Shown piece after piece: positions 53,458-60,802 of a stretch of 64,000 nt of DNA. Origin of the DNA: Oscillospiraceae bacterium (lineage in GTDB: Bacteria > Bacillota > Clostridia > Oscillospirales > Oscillospiraceae); assembly GCA_902791215.1 (NCBI GenBank), contig CADAUZ010000011.1, forward strand, positions 1 to 64,000. The letters run 5' to 3'. The translations under genes were made by a program, and so were the position numbers. Position 1 is the first letter of the stretch. Every line of letters begins with the position of its first letter. The notes under the pieces are model-generated. The model searched no databases. It was given only the letters and a program-made list of their open reading frames with translations, and had not been told where the DNA came from.

Positions 53458-54360
53458 ATGGAAGAAAAAGATCTATCCGTGCCCGCAAAGCCTGTAAAGC
53501 TGAAGCGGCATTTTATTCTGGCCGTGATCGCGATCACGCTGCTTCTCATTTTTGTCGGCTCGGCTATCGGTGAATTGCCTGTCATTCTGCTCCAAAAGCT
53601 TTTCCCAAACATGAGCGGCGGCAGCGCATTTCTGCTTCAATATTTGTCCTTTATTGGGGTCGACATACTCGTGCTCGCATACTGCGCCCTGTTTGAAAAG
53701 GACATTTTCCGCAGCTTCCTGCACCCGGGGCAGGGCGGCTCGCCCGGAAACACCGGTAAGCACTTTGCTCTCGGCCTGCTCATCGGCTTTGGTATGAACG
53801 CGCTGTGTATTTTGCTTGCCTGGCTGCACGGGGACATACATTTTTATGCGGGGCGCTTTCAGCTGCTGTACATGCTCTGCGCGCTCGTGTGCGTGTGCAT
53901 CCAGTCCGGCGCGGAAGAGCTGGTCACGCGCGGCTATATGATGGGGGCGCTGCAAAAGCGCTATCCCGTATGGGTCGCCATCGCGACAAATGCGCTGCTT
54001 TTCGGCGCGCTCCATCTGACGAATCCCGGCATCACAGTGCTGTCGTTTCTGAATATTGTGGCCATCGCCGTGGCGCTGAGTCTGGTCATGTACTACTTTG
54101 GCAGCATCTGGATGTGCATCGCTGTTCACACCGCATGGAACTTTACGCAGAATTTCCTGTTCGGCCTGCCCAACTCCGGCATTGTGTCCGAGAGCTCCTT
54201 CCTCCATCTGGAGGCAGCCAAGGACAGCCTGTTTTATGATGTCGTCTTCGGCATTGAAGGGACACTGAGCTCCGTGATCGTCATCGCCCTGTTTGCCGTC
54301 GGTGTCGTGCTCGTCGGGCGGAAAAAGGGACCCGTAAACATAACAAAAGATTTTTGTTGA
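53458..54360 (+). CDS. CPBP-family (CAAX/Abi-type) intramembrane metalloprotease
   Basis: A 300-residue multi-pass membrane protein of the CPBP family. It has about eight helices; the catalytic motifs are EELVTRGYMMGAL (EExxxR form) near 157-169, FGALHL near 182-187 and the His in IAVHTAWNF near 221-229. Family members process prenylated or peptide substrates, or protect against bacteriocins. Its composition is more AT-rich than that of sigE. Its stop codon overlaps the -35 box of the rpmH promoter. Confidence 0.92.
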   Translation: MEEKDLSVPAKPVKLKRHFILAVIAITLLLIFVGSAIGELPVILLQKLFPNMSGGSAFLLQYLSFIGVDILVLAYCALFEKDIFRSFLHPGQGGSPGNTGKHFALGLLIGFGMNALCILLAWLHGDIHFYAGRFQLLYMLCALVCVCIQSGAEELVTRGYMMGALQKRYPVWVAIATNALLFGALHLTNPGITVLSFLNIVAIAVALSLVMYYFGSIWMCIAVHTAWNFTQNFLFGLPNSGIVSESSFLHLEAAKDSLFYDVVFGIEGTLSSVIVIALFAVGVVLVGRKKGPVNITKDFC

Positions 54361-54386
54361 CAAATCGCAATCATTTCCTTTATAAT
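54357..54386 (+). promoter_or_regulatory. Sigma-A promoter for rpmH-rnpA-yidD-yidC
   Basis: A perfect TTGACA (54357-54362), an 18-base spacer and a perfect TATAAT (54381-54386). It is the strongest-looking promoter in the window, as expected for a ribosomal protein operon. Confidence 0.85.
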
Positions 54387-54389
54387 AAG

Positions 54390-54420
54390 CACTCGGCGGC
54401 ACCGCCGCCGGGTGTTTTTT
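54390..54420 (+). terminator. GC hairpin with T run after the CPBP gene
   Basis: An 11-bp stem with one mismatch (CACTCGGCGGC / GCCGCCGGGTG), a 3-base loop and six T residues. It starts near the predicted transcription start of the rpmH promoter, so it can terminate upstream read-through but is probably not fully formed in rpmH-initiated RNA. Confidence 0.8.
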
Positions 54421-54515
54421 CACCCTCAGATCCTATCAACTACTTTCCCGGCTTCCCCCGGGGATGTTGAGTATCAACCGAACCCATAGACGGTTCAGAG
54501 AAAGGAGTGCACCCC

Positions 54516-54650
54516 ATGCTTCGTACTTATCAGCCCAAGAAGCTCCAGCGCAAGAAAGAGCACGGCTTCCGCAAGAGAATGAAGACCGCCAACGGCCGCA
54601 AGGTTCTTGCCCGCCGCAGAGCAAAAGGCAGAGCGCAGCTCAGCGCCTGA
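54516..54650 (+). CDS. rpmH: 50S ribosomal protein L34
   Basis: A 44-residue, very basic protein that starts [20 protein letters not shown] and ends AKGRAQLSA, typical of L34. It binds 23S rRNA in the large subunit. AAAGGAGTG lies upstream of the ATG. In most bacteria it lies next to dnaA at the replication origin; here the upstream neighbours are the CPBP gene and sigE. Confidence 0.97.
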   Translation: MLRTYQPKKLQRKKEHGFRKRMKTANGRKVLARRRAKGRAQLSA

Positions 54651-54751
54651 GGCGCACCGTGAACAGGAATCGGGAATAACTTTTCAGGGCGGAGCGATCC
54701 GCCCTTTAGGTGCTTGCGGACCTTTTTGCAGGCACCGGGAGGCAGAGCGAC

Positions 54752-55099
54752 GTGAACGTCCGGAACACCTTAAAAAAGAACAGCGACTTCCGCCGCCTCT
54801 ATGCCAAGGGCAAAAGCGCGGCCACGCCCTACCTCGTGGTCTACTGCCGGAAAAACCGGCTCGACCGCAACCGGGCGGGCTACACCGTGTCCACCAAGCT
54901 CGGCCACGCGGTGGTGAGAAACCGTGTGCGCCGCCGCCTGCGGGAGATCGTGCGTCTCAACGCCGGGGCCGTCAAGCCCGGCTATGATCTGGTGCTGGTT
55001 GCCCGCTCGCGCGCCGTGGACGCGCAGTACCGCCAGCTCGAGCAGGCTTATTTGAAAGCCTGCGGAAAGCTCGGCATCCGGCAGGAGGAAGGAAAATGA
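54752..55099 (+). CDS. rnpA: Ribonuclease P protein component
   Basis: The protein subunit that helps the RNase P RNA trim 5' leaders of tRNA precursors. The 115-residue protein has [20 protein letters not shown] and the RNA-binding signature [20 protein letters not shown]. The GTG at 54752 is preferred over an in-frame ATG at 54710 because GGGAGG lies 10 bases upstream and the protein then starts VNVRNTLKK, as is normal. It follows rpmH and its stop overlaps yidD. Confidence 0.95.
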   Translation: MNVRNTLKKNSDFRRLYAKGKSAATPYLVVYCRKNRLDRNRAGYTVSTKLGHAVVRNRVRRRLREIVRLNAGAVKPGYDLVLVARSRAVDAQYRQLEQAYLKACGKLGIRQEEGK

Positions 55100-55314
55100 A
55101 ACATCTTCTCCTAGCCCTGATCCGCTTTTACCGCCGCGGCATCTCCCCCCTGCGTCAGCCCTGCTGCCGCTTCACCCCGACCTGTTCCCAGTACGCCATG
55201 GAGGCCATCGAAAAATACGGCGCCCTCAAAGGCGGCTGGATGGCCCTCCGCCGTATCTGCTGCTGCCACCCCTTCTATCACGGGCGGCGCGGCTTTTACG
55301 ACCCCGTACCCTGA
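55096..55314 (+). CDS. yidD: Membrane protein insertion efficiency factor YidD
   Basis: A 72-residue protein of the DUF37 family that aids YidC-dependent membrane insertion. It has an amphipathic N-terminus ([20 protein letters not shown]) and the conserved [19 protein letters not shown] motif. Its ATG overlaps the rnpA stop (ATGA). Confidence 0.95.
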   Translation: MKHLLLALIRFYRRGISPLRQPCCRFTPTCSQYAMEAIEKYGALKGGWMALRRICCCHPFYHGRRGFYDPVP

Positions 55315-55354
55315 CGGGTACATCCCCTATCTTTTATGAACTGAGGAATGAACT

Positions 55355-56770
55355 ATGTCATTTGGGGAAATCATTACCTGGCCCTTCGCCAAGCTGATGG
55401 TCTGGCTGTACAACCTGACCGGCAACTACGGCCTGGCCCTGACCCTGTTCGCCCTGGCCGTCAACCTCATCATGACGCCCTTCATGGCCAAGAGCAAGAA
55501 GAGCATGATGCGCTCCTCCCGCCTCCAGCCCAAGATCCAGGAGCTGCAGCGGCGGCATGAGGGCAACCCCCAGAAGCTCAACGCCGAGATGCAGAAGCTG
55601 TATCAGGAAGAAGGCATCAGCCCCATGTCCGGCTGCCTCTGGTCCCTGATTCCCTTCCCCATCCTGATCGCCCTGTACTCCGTCGTCCGCCAGCCCCTGA
55701 CGCGCATGATGTTTGTGGCCAAGGACTTTGTGACCGTGCTGCAGGACTACTTTGTGGGCAAGGGCCTCTACGAGGCCGCCGCCGGTCGCGCCAGCGCCTA
55801 CCAGGAGATCGAGCTTGCAAAGCTGAATCACGCCAACTGGAGCTCCATGACCGCGGATCTCGCCGACAAGCTGGACCCCAATCTTTTTGATCTGGACTTC
55901 AGCTTTCTCGGTCTGAACCTGGGCGACCAGCCCAAGATCAGCACCCTCTGGGAAGGCCCCTACACCTGGGCGGCCATCGGTCTGTTCCTGATCCCCTTCA
56001 TTTCGGCCGGTCTTTCCTACCTGTCGATGAAGGTCAGCTCCGCCTCCAACCCCACCCCGGGCGGAGACGCACAGCAGCAGGCCACCATGAACACCATGAA
56101 CCTGATGATGCCCCTCATGAGCGTGTGGATCTGCTTTGTCATGCCCGCCGCCATGGGTATCTACTGGATCGCAAACTCCATTTTCGGCATGGCCCGCGAC
56201 TACCTGCTGACCAAAAAGTACAAGGCAGAGCTCGACAAGGAGGACGCGGTGAAGGCCGCCGCCCGCGCCGAGCGCGACGCCGAGATGGAGGCCAAGAAGG
56301 CCGAGTACGAGCGCCTGAAGGCCGAGGGCAAGACCGCCCAGAACACCAACACCAGCAAGAAGAAGCTCCAGGCCAGCGAGAAGCAGAAGCTTGATGAGCG
56401 CAAGGCCGCCCTTGACCGGGCCGACCGCGCCGCGAGGCGCGAGCGTCTGGGCATCAAGGAGGCGGAAAAGCCCGCTTCCCAGGTGGGCAACCGCCGCTAT
56501 GCCAGGGGCCGTGCCTACGTGCCCGACCGCTTCTCCAATCCCGAGAACGCCGAGGCCGCGACCATCGCGGCAGCCGAGGCCTCCGAGGACGCCCCGTCCA
56601 TCGACGAGACCATGGACGCCGCTACCGAGACTGTGGACACCGCCGTTGAGACCGCTGCCGAGAACATCGACGCCGCTGTCGAGACTGCTGTCGAAGACAC
56701 CGAAGCCGCTGTCGAGACCGCCGCGGAGGAATCCGGCGCTGCAGAGACCCCCGAGACCGAACAAGAGTAA
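55355..56770 (+). CDS. yidC: Membrane protein insertase YidC with a long acidic repeat tail
   Basis: Inserts and folds membrane proteins. The 471-residue protein has five hydrophobic segments with the hydrophilic-groove arginine region (NLIMTPFMAKSKKSMMRSSR) and GCLWSLIPFPILIALYSVVR. It has no lipoprotein signal, unlike Bacillus SpoIIIJ. After the last helix (about 285) comes a charged coiled-coil region (about 290-375), then about 85 residues dominated by repeated A-V-E-T-A units (such as TVDTAVETAAENIDAAVETA). This tail is much longer than the usual basic C-terminus. It lies directly upstream of jag. Confidence 0.95.
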   Translation: MSFGEIITWPFAKLMVWLYNLTGNYGLALTLFALAVNLIMTPFMAKSKKSMMRSSRLQPKIQELQRRHEGNPQKLNAEMQKLYQEEGISPMSGCLWSLIPFPILIALYSVVRQPLTRMMFVAKDFVTVLQDYFVGKGLYEAAAGRASAYQEIELAKLNHANWSSMTADLADKLDPNLFDLDFSFLGLNLGDQPKISTLWEGPYTWAAIGLFLIPFISAGLSYLSMKVSSASNPTPGGDAQQQATMNTMNLMMPLMSVWICFVMPAAMGIYWIANSIFGMARDYLLTKKYKAELDKEDAVKAAARAERDAEMEAKKAEYERLKAEGKTAQNTNTSKKKLQASEKQKLDERKAALDRADRAARRERLGIKEAEKPASQVGNRRYARGRAYVPDRFSNPENAEAATIAAAEASEDAPSIDETMDAATETVDTAVETAAENIDAAVETAVEDTEAAVETAAEESGAAETPETEQE

Positions 56771-56790
56771 ACAGGAGAGTCTGATAAACT

Positions 56791-57654
56791 ATGATCAATA
56801 CACTGGAAAAGTCCGCCCGCACGGTGGACGCCGCCATTGAAGAGGCCCTCAAGGAGCTGGGGATGAGCCGCGACGACGTGTCGGTGGAGATCCTGGACAT
56901 GGGCAAGACCGGCTTTCTCGGCTTCGGCGCGCAGCCCGCGCGCGTGCGCGTGAGCTACGAGACCCCCGATCCCGAGCCTGTCAAGCCCGCAAAGCCCGCA
57001 CCCGCCCCCAAAGCGGAGAAGAAGCCCGCCCCCGCGAAGGCCGAGAAGGCAGAAAAGCCCGCCAAGGCGGACAAGCCCAAGGCTGAGAAGGCGGAGGCTC
57101 CCAAGGCTGAGCCCAAGCCCGCCGCTCCCGCCGTCACCGACGAGAACGCCGACTATGCCTCCATCCGCGCTTTCCTCACGGGTCTGCTCGAGCGCATGGG
57201 CGTCAATGCCGACATGGAGATCAGCCCCCGCGACAACGGCGGCATCAACGTCAATCTCACCGGCCCCGCCATGGGCGCCATCATCGGCCGCCGCGGCGAG
57301 ACGCTGGACGCCATCCAGCACCTGACAAACTACGTCGTCAACAAGGACAGCGAGAAGCACCTGCACATCTCCGTCGATGCCGAGGCCTACCGCTCCAAGC
57401 GCGAGGAGTCCCTGACGCACCTGGCTGAGAAGATGGCGGAGAAGGCCATCAAGTATAAGCGCAGCATGGCCCTCGAGCCCATGAACTCCTACGAGCGCCA
57501 CGTCATCCACACCGCGCTGCAGAACTACGAGGGCGTCACCACCAGCTCCACCGGCGTTGAGCCGAATCGCCGCGTGGTCGTCTCCTACGTCCGCCCGGAG
57601 AAGCCCGAGCAGTCCAAGCCCGACAACAAGCCCAAGAGCAGAGAATGGGCATGA
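56791..57654 (+). CDS. RNA-binding protein Jag/KhpB
   Basis: A 287-residue KH-R3H RNA-binding protein. The N-terminal Jag domain (1-55) ends in GFLGFGAQPARVRV. A Pro/Ala/Lys-rich linker (about 60-110, repeats of KAEKAEKPAKADK type) follows, then KH (IIGRRGETLDAIQHLTNYVV) and R3H (LEPMNSYERHVIHTALQNY). In pneumococcus the partner is KhpA, and the pair controls cell elongation. It lies directly after yidC, the normal SpoIIIJ-Jag arrangement. Confidence 0.95.
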   Translation: MINTLEKSARTVDAAIEEALKELGMSRDDVSVEILDMGKTGFLGFGAQPARVRVSYETPDPEPVKPAKPAPAPKAEKKPAPAKAEKAEKPAKADKPKAEKAEAPKAEPKPAAPAVTDENADYASIRAFLTGLLERMGVNADMEISPRDNGGINVNLTGPAMGAIIGRRGETLDAIQHLTNYVVNKDSEKHLHISVDAEAYRSKREESLTHLAEKMAEKAIKYKRSMALEPMNSYERHVIHTALQNYEGVTTSSTGVEPNRRVVVSYVRPEKPEQSKPDNKPKSREWA

Positions 57655-57765
57655 TGCAAGGCGGCAGCCTTGTATCAGAAGCGTAATACTTGCAATAAAC
57701 GAGAGAAGCCGAAAGACTCCTCTCGTTTTTATTTCTTTTGATTTGTCCCTGAGCGGACACCGTAT

Positions 57766-57800
57766 CTTCACTTTTCACTTTCCGCTTTTCACTTTTATAA
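57766..57800. repeat. R2 element, right arm
   Basis: TTCACTTTTCACTTTCCGCT-type units after jag. Upstream, CGAGAGAAGCCGAAAGACTC and CTCTCGTTTTTATTT (about 57699-57733) form an imperfect hairpin with a T run that could terminate jag. Confidence 0.65.
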
Positions 57801-57879
57801 AATCTTAATTCCCCTCTTGCATGTTGACAGTATTTGTAGTACGATGCAAGAGCAACAGGAAATAGCGGAGGATAAGCAT

Positions 57880-58107
57880 ATGATCTTTGAAAATGTAAGA
57901 GACGCTCTCGCGCAGCAGTTTGAGGTCGACCCTGAGACCATCACCATGGACACCAGCCTCATCGACGATCTGGGCGCTGATTCCCTCGACGTGGTGGAGC
58001 TGATCATGTCCCTGGAGGATATGTACGGCATCTCCATCTCCGACGAGGAAGCGGCCCAGCTCTACACTGTCAGACGGATCGTCGACTATCTGGAAAAGCT
58101 CCAGTAA
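57880..58107 (+). CDS. acpP: Acyl carrier protein
   Basis: Carries acyl intermediates as 4'-phosphopantetheine thioesters during fatty acid synthesis. The 75-residue acidic four-helix protein has the attachment serine in LGADSLDVVELIMSLED (near 36). The ATG at 57880 has GGAGG 8 bases upstream. It stands alone with a terminator and is not linked to fab genes here. It may be the housekeeping ACP or a dedicated one; the full motif argues for a working protein. Confidence 0.95.
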   Translation: MIFENVRDALAQQFEVDPETITMDTSLIDDLGADSLDVVELIMSLEDMYGISISDEEAAQLYTVRRIVDYLEKLQ

Positions 58108-58125
58108 AAAAAGCTTTCATAAAAA

Positions 58126-58158
58126 ATGACGCTGCAAATTCGCAGCGTCATTTTTTTG
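58126..58158 (+). terminator. Intrinsic terminator after acpP
   Basis: A 10-bp perfect stem (ATGACGCTGC / GCAGCGTCAT) with a 6-base loop and seven T residues. Confidence 0.92.
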
Positions 58159-58208
58159 CGCATTGTCACAATTGAAAAAAGGAATTATTGTTTTCCTTTA
58201 TATATCAG

Positions 58209-58241
58209 GAAAAGATCCTTCGCTTCGCTCAGGATGACAGG
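58209..58241. repeat. R1 element, half copy
   Basis: Only the right arm (AAAGATCCTTCGCTTCGCTC, then AGGATGACAG) is present. It is followed within 50 bases by R3 copy 2. Confidence 0.75.
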
Positions 58242-58289
58242 TGTTACCGCTTCACTGCCAGTTAGCGGCGCGAGCGTAAGCGAAGCCCT

Positions 58290-58428
58290 CCGCGGTCGGC
58301 GTGGCGCAGGACCGTATACCACCTGCGGGCGCCCTTTTCTTTCTTACACCGGGCGCGGCGCGTTCTTTCTTTTCGGCAAGGCGAAAAGAAAGAACGGGGG
58401 GCGCATTACGCAGGTAATGTCTTTTGCA
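58290..58428. repeat. R3 repeat element (copy 2)
   Basis: The reverse-orientation match of 11602-11745, with long blocks identical (for example GTTCTTTCTTTTCGG and the GGCGCAGGACCGTATACC flank). It lies between the convergent acpP and ccsA genes. Confidence 0.85.
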
Positions 58429-58463
58429 CTGTAAATTCAAAGGAGCAATTTGCCGCCCACGTT

Positions 58464-59252
58464 TTACCCATATGTATGCAGCCCGTGCATGAAGGTGTTC
58501 ACGCCCGCGAAGGTGAAGAACACCACCGGCACCGCGATCACGAGATACCAGGCCATGAAGGTTCCCTTCCGCCTGCTGCGAAGCCGCAGATGCAGGTACA
58601 CCGCGTAGATGATCCAGGTGATGAGCGCCCAGACCTCCTTGGGGTCCCAGGTCCAGAAGGCGGACCAGGCCTGCTCGGCCCAGATCGCGCCCGAGAGGAT
58701 GACAACGGTGAGAAACAGGAAGCCGAAGGCCACCATACGGTAACTTAGATAATCCATCTGGTCCAGGGCTTTCTTGTCCGCGTTTCCCTTCCTGACCGCC
58801 AGCAAATAGCGCAGTGCGATGCAGCCCGCAATCACGAAGGCCGCGTAGCTCAAAACCGCCGATCCGATGTGCACGCCGAACCAGGCGCTGCGCAGGGCGG
58901 GCATCAGGTCACGGATCTCCATGGGCTGGAGCGCCGCGTAGGTCATGACCAGCAGCGCCGCCGGCATGGCCACCACCGACAGCCAGTCGGTCCTGAGCTT
59001 TCTGCGCATGACAATGAGCATCAGCGCCACGCCCCAGGCGAAGGCGTTGGCAAACTCAAACTGGTTGGAAAGCGGCAGGCGCTTTGCCACAATGCCGCGC
59101 ACGACGAGAAACACCGTGTGCACCGCGAAAGCGGCCAGAAACACATACCATGCACCCTTAAGCAGCTTGTCTTTCTTGAACGCCGTCCCCGTAAACTCAA
59201 GGATCACGGCGACACCGTACAACACCAGCGCGATAAAAAACAATGCTTTCAT
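58464..59252 (-). CDS. ccsA: Cytochrome c biogenesis protein CcsA (ResC type)
   Basis: Part of the system II haem export and ligation complex. The 262-residue protein has about eight membrane helices and the tryptophan-rich haem-handling motif WAEQAWSAFWTWDPKEVWAL near 190-210. Candidate haem-ligand histidines lie in YLHLRL and FGVHIGSAV. It works with ResB, encoded upstream, to attach haem to the CXXCH motifs of the NrfA-like protein at 60803. Confidence 0.95.
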   Translation of the reverse strand: MKALFFIALVLYGVAVILEFTGTAFKKDKLLKGAWYVFLAAFAVHTVFLVVRGIVAKRLPLSNQFEFANAFAWGVALMLIVMRRKLRTDWLSVVAMPAALLVMTYAALQPMEIRDLMPALRSAWFGVHIGSAVLSYAAFVIAGCIALRYLLAVRKGNADKKALDQMDYLSYRMVAFGFLFLTVVILSGAIWAEQAWSAFWTWDPKEVWALITWIIYAVYLHLRLRSRRKGTFMAWYLVIAVPVVFFTFAGVNTFMHGLHTYG

Positions 59253-59280
59253 GAATGATCACTCTTTCGCTTTATACTTG

Positions 59281-59402
59281 CCTCCCCTGAAAGGGGAGGT
59301 GGTTTCGCCGCTTGCGGAGAAACCGGAGGGGTCATGCTGCGACGGACCGAACCCCTCAGTCCGGCCGCTTCGCGTCCGGCCAGCTCCCCTTGCAGGGGAG
59401 CC
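59281..59402. repeat. R4 element (copy 2)
   Basis: CTCCCCTGAAAGGGGAG on the left and CTCCCCTTGCAGGGGAG on the right, with inner pairs such as GGTTTCGCCGCTTGCGGAGA. It lies in the resB-ccsA spacer. Confidence 0.8.
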
Positions 59403-59410
59403 ATTTTATC

Positions 59411-59515
59411 ACTTTCCGCTTTTCACTTTCCGCTTTTCACTTTCCGCTTTTCACTTTCCGCTTTTCACTTTCCGCTTTCCGCTTTTCACTTTTCACTTTT
59501 CACTTTTCACTTTCG
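59411..59515. repeat. R2 pyrimidine arm amplified as a tandem array
   Basis: About fourteen head-to-tail copies of a 7-8 base unit (CACTTTC, CGCTTTT or CACTTTT) run up to the resB stop. It is the longest unit array of the R2 family in the window and likely varies in length between strains. Confidence 0.85.
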
Positions 59516-60747
59516 TACTCTTTCAGCTCTTCTCCCAGCTCGATGCGCATGCGCTCGGGCTTGGGGCCGAGGACCGCGTAGCCCTCTCTGTCGGTCTTCA
59601 CCAGCACCGGCTCATAGAAGAACGTGATGTACAGCCCCGCGATCATCAGCGTAAAGGCCGCCACCAGCGCCCCGTTCCAGAGGCGCGACACGTGCTTGAT
59701 GCGGATGCCGGGGTAGTCCACCGGGGCGTTGAAGCGAAAGCGCAGATTGTTCACCGTGAGCTCGTCCCCCGGCTCTGCCAGCACAGGGGTGAAGACCCCG
59801 TCGGAGAAGGTCTCCGCCTGATAGATGGGGTGGGGATAGCTGCCCTGGGTGATGGTGATGAGCGTGACCTCGCCGCCGGGGTCGCGGATGAAATCGGGGT
59901 AAAGCGTATCGTAGAGGATGCCGCTCTTGCCGTCGGCGGAGAGGTAGGACTGTTCGGTGAGCAGGAAGTCGTCGCTGCCGCCGTTTTCCAGATCCGTCAC
60001 CGTGACCGAGCCCGCCGTGCCGAAGGTCTGCTGGAAGAGCTTCCAGGGGCCGAAGGAGAAGGGGTGGTTGACCTTGAGCTCGGCGATTTCGCTGCGCCTG
60101 CCGTCCGGCAGGGTGATCTGCACATGGCTCTGATAGTCGAGCCTGCCCGTGTCGTCGGCCATGCGGAAGTCGTGCACGTGGATCTCGGTGCCGTCGTCCA
60201 TGAAGATGGACTCGCCCGGCATGCAGTCCCGGTCCGTGACCGTGGGCGAGTAGAGGGCGAGCGCGCCGAAGATGACAGTCAGCAGGATGGACAGATGCGT
60301 GATGAAGGTCCCGTAGCGGCCGAAGCTGTGCCTGCGCCAGACGGTGGCCTCGCCCACGCTCTCCGCCCTGCAGTGCATGTCCGTGAGATACTCCCGCAGC
60401 TTTTCCGTGCCCTCGGGCGTAAGGTGCACGGTGTCGGGCGTTTTGGCGGCGCGCTCGGTATCGCCCTTCGCCGCCTTCACCACCGAGCGGATGCGCAGGA
60501 TGGAGCACAGGCTCAGATTCAGGCACAGCAGCACGAGCAGGGCGATAAAATACCAGCTCTCAAATACGCGGTTTAAGCGCAGCAGGAGGATATAGCCGTG
60601 GAAGGAGCGGTAGGTCTGCGCGTACCAGGCGATCTCGCGGCCCTGGGGGATCACGGTGCCCACGATGGAGCAAGCCGCGATCAGCACCAGCAGGATGATC
60701 CCGAAGCGCATGGAGCGCAGGAAGTTAAATACTTTTTTCATGGGCAT
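59500..60747 (-). CDS. resB: Cytochrome c biogenesis protein ResB
   Basis: A 415-residue system II component that keeps apocytochrome cysteines and haem reduced and pairs with CcsA. Three N-terminal helices (about 10-35, 55-80, 125-150) are followed by a large extracytoplasmic domain (FGPWKLFQQTFGTAGSVTV is characteristic) and a last helix (about 365-390). Its stop lies inside the R2 tandem array, and its last residues (EYESEK) may be repeat-encoded. It follows nrfA, with a terminator in between. Confidence 0.94.
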   Translation of the reverse strand: MPMKKVFNFLRSMRFGIILLVLIAACSIVGTVIPQGREIAWYAQTYRSFHGYILLLRLNRVFESWYFIALLVLLCLNLSLCSILRIRSVVKAAKGDTERAAKTPDTVHLTPEGTEKLREYLTDMHCRAESVGEATVWRRHSFGRYGTFITHLSILLTVIFGALALYSPTVTDRDCMPGESIFMDDGTEIHVHDFRMADDTGRLDYQSHVQITLPDGRRSEIAELKVNHPFSFGPWKLFQQTFGTAGSVTVTDLENGGSDDFLLTEQSYLSADGKSGILYDTLYPDFIRDPGGEVTLITITQGSYPHPIYQAETFSDGVFTPVLAEPGDELTVNNLRFRFNAPVDYPGIRIKHVSRLWNGALVAAFTLMIAGLYITFFYEPVLVKTDREGYAVLGPKPERMRIELGEELKEYESEK

Positions 60748-60759
60748 GTCCCCTTCATG

Positions 60760-60788
60760 AAAAACGGCCCGCCCAACCGGGCGGGCCG
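60760..60788 (-). terminator. Terminator/attenuator between nrfA and resB
   Basis: A 10-bp perfect stem (CGGCCCGCCC / GGGCGGGCCG) with a 4-base loop, then five T residues on the minus strand (60764-60760). Lying only 13 bases from the resB ATG, it would give more nrfA than resB-ccsA mRNA if read-through is partial. Confidence 0.88.
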
Positions 60789-60802
60789 CTTAGATTGCTG
60801 CG

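Noticed and set aside
54390..54420. Ribosomal-protein leader (autoregulatory RNA) for rpmH
   Set aside because: The hairpin begins almost at the predicted transcription start and looks like an ordinary terminator for the CPBP gene. No further conserved structure is evident in the remaining leader.
57824..57852. A sigma-A promoter for acpP at the perfect TTGACA (57824-57829)
   Set aside because: No acceptable -10 box is found 16-18 bases downstream, so I did not annotate it.
59411..59515. CRISPR array
   Set aside because: The unit is 7-8 bases, head to tail, with no spacers. It is an expanded arm of the R2 element, and no cas gene is in the window.
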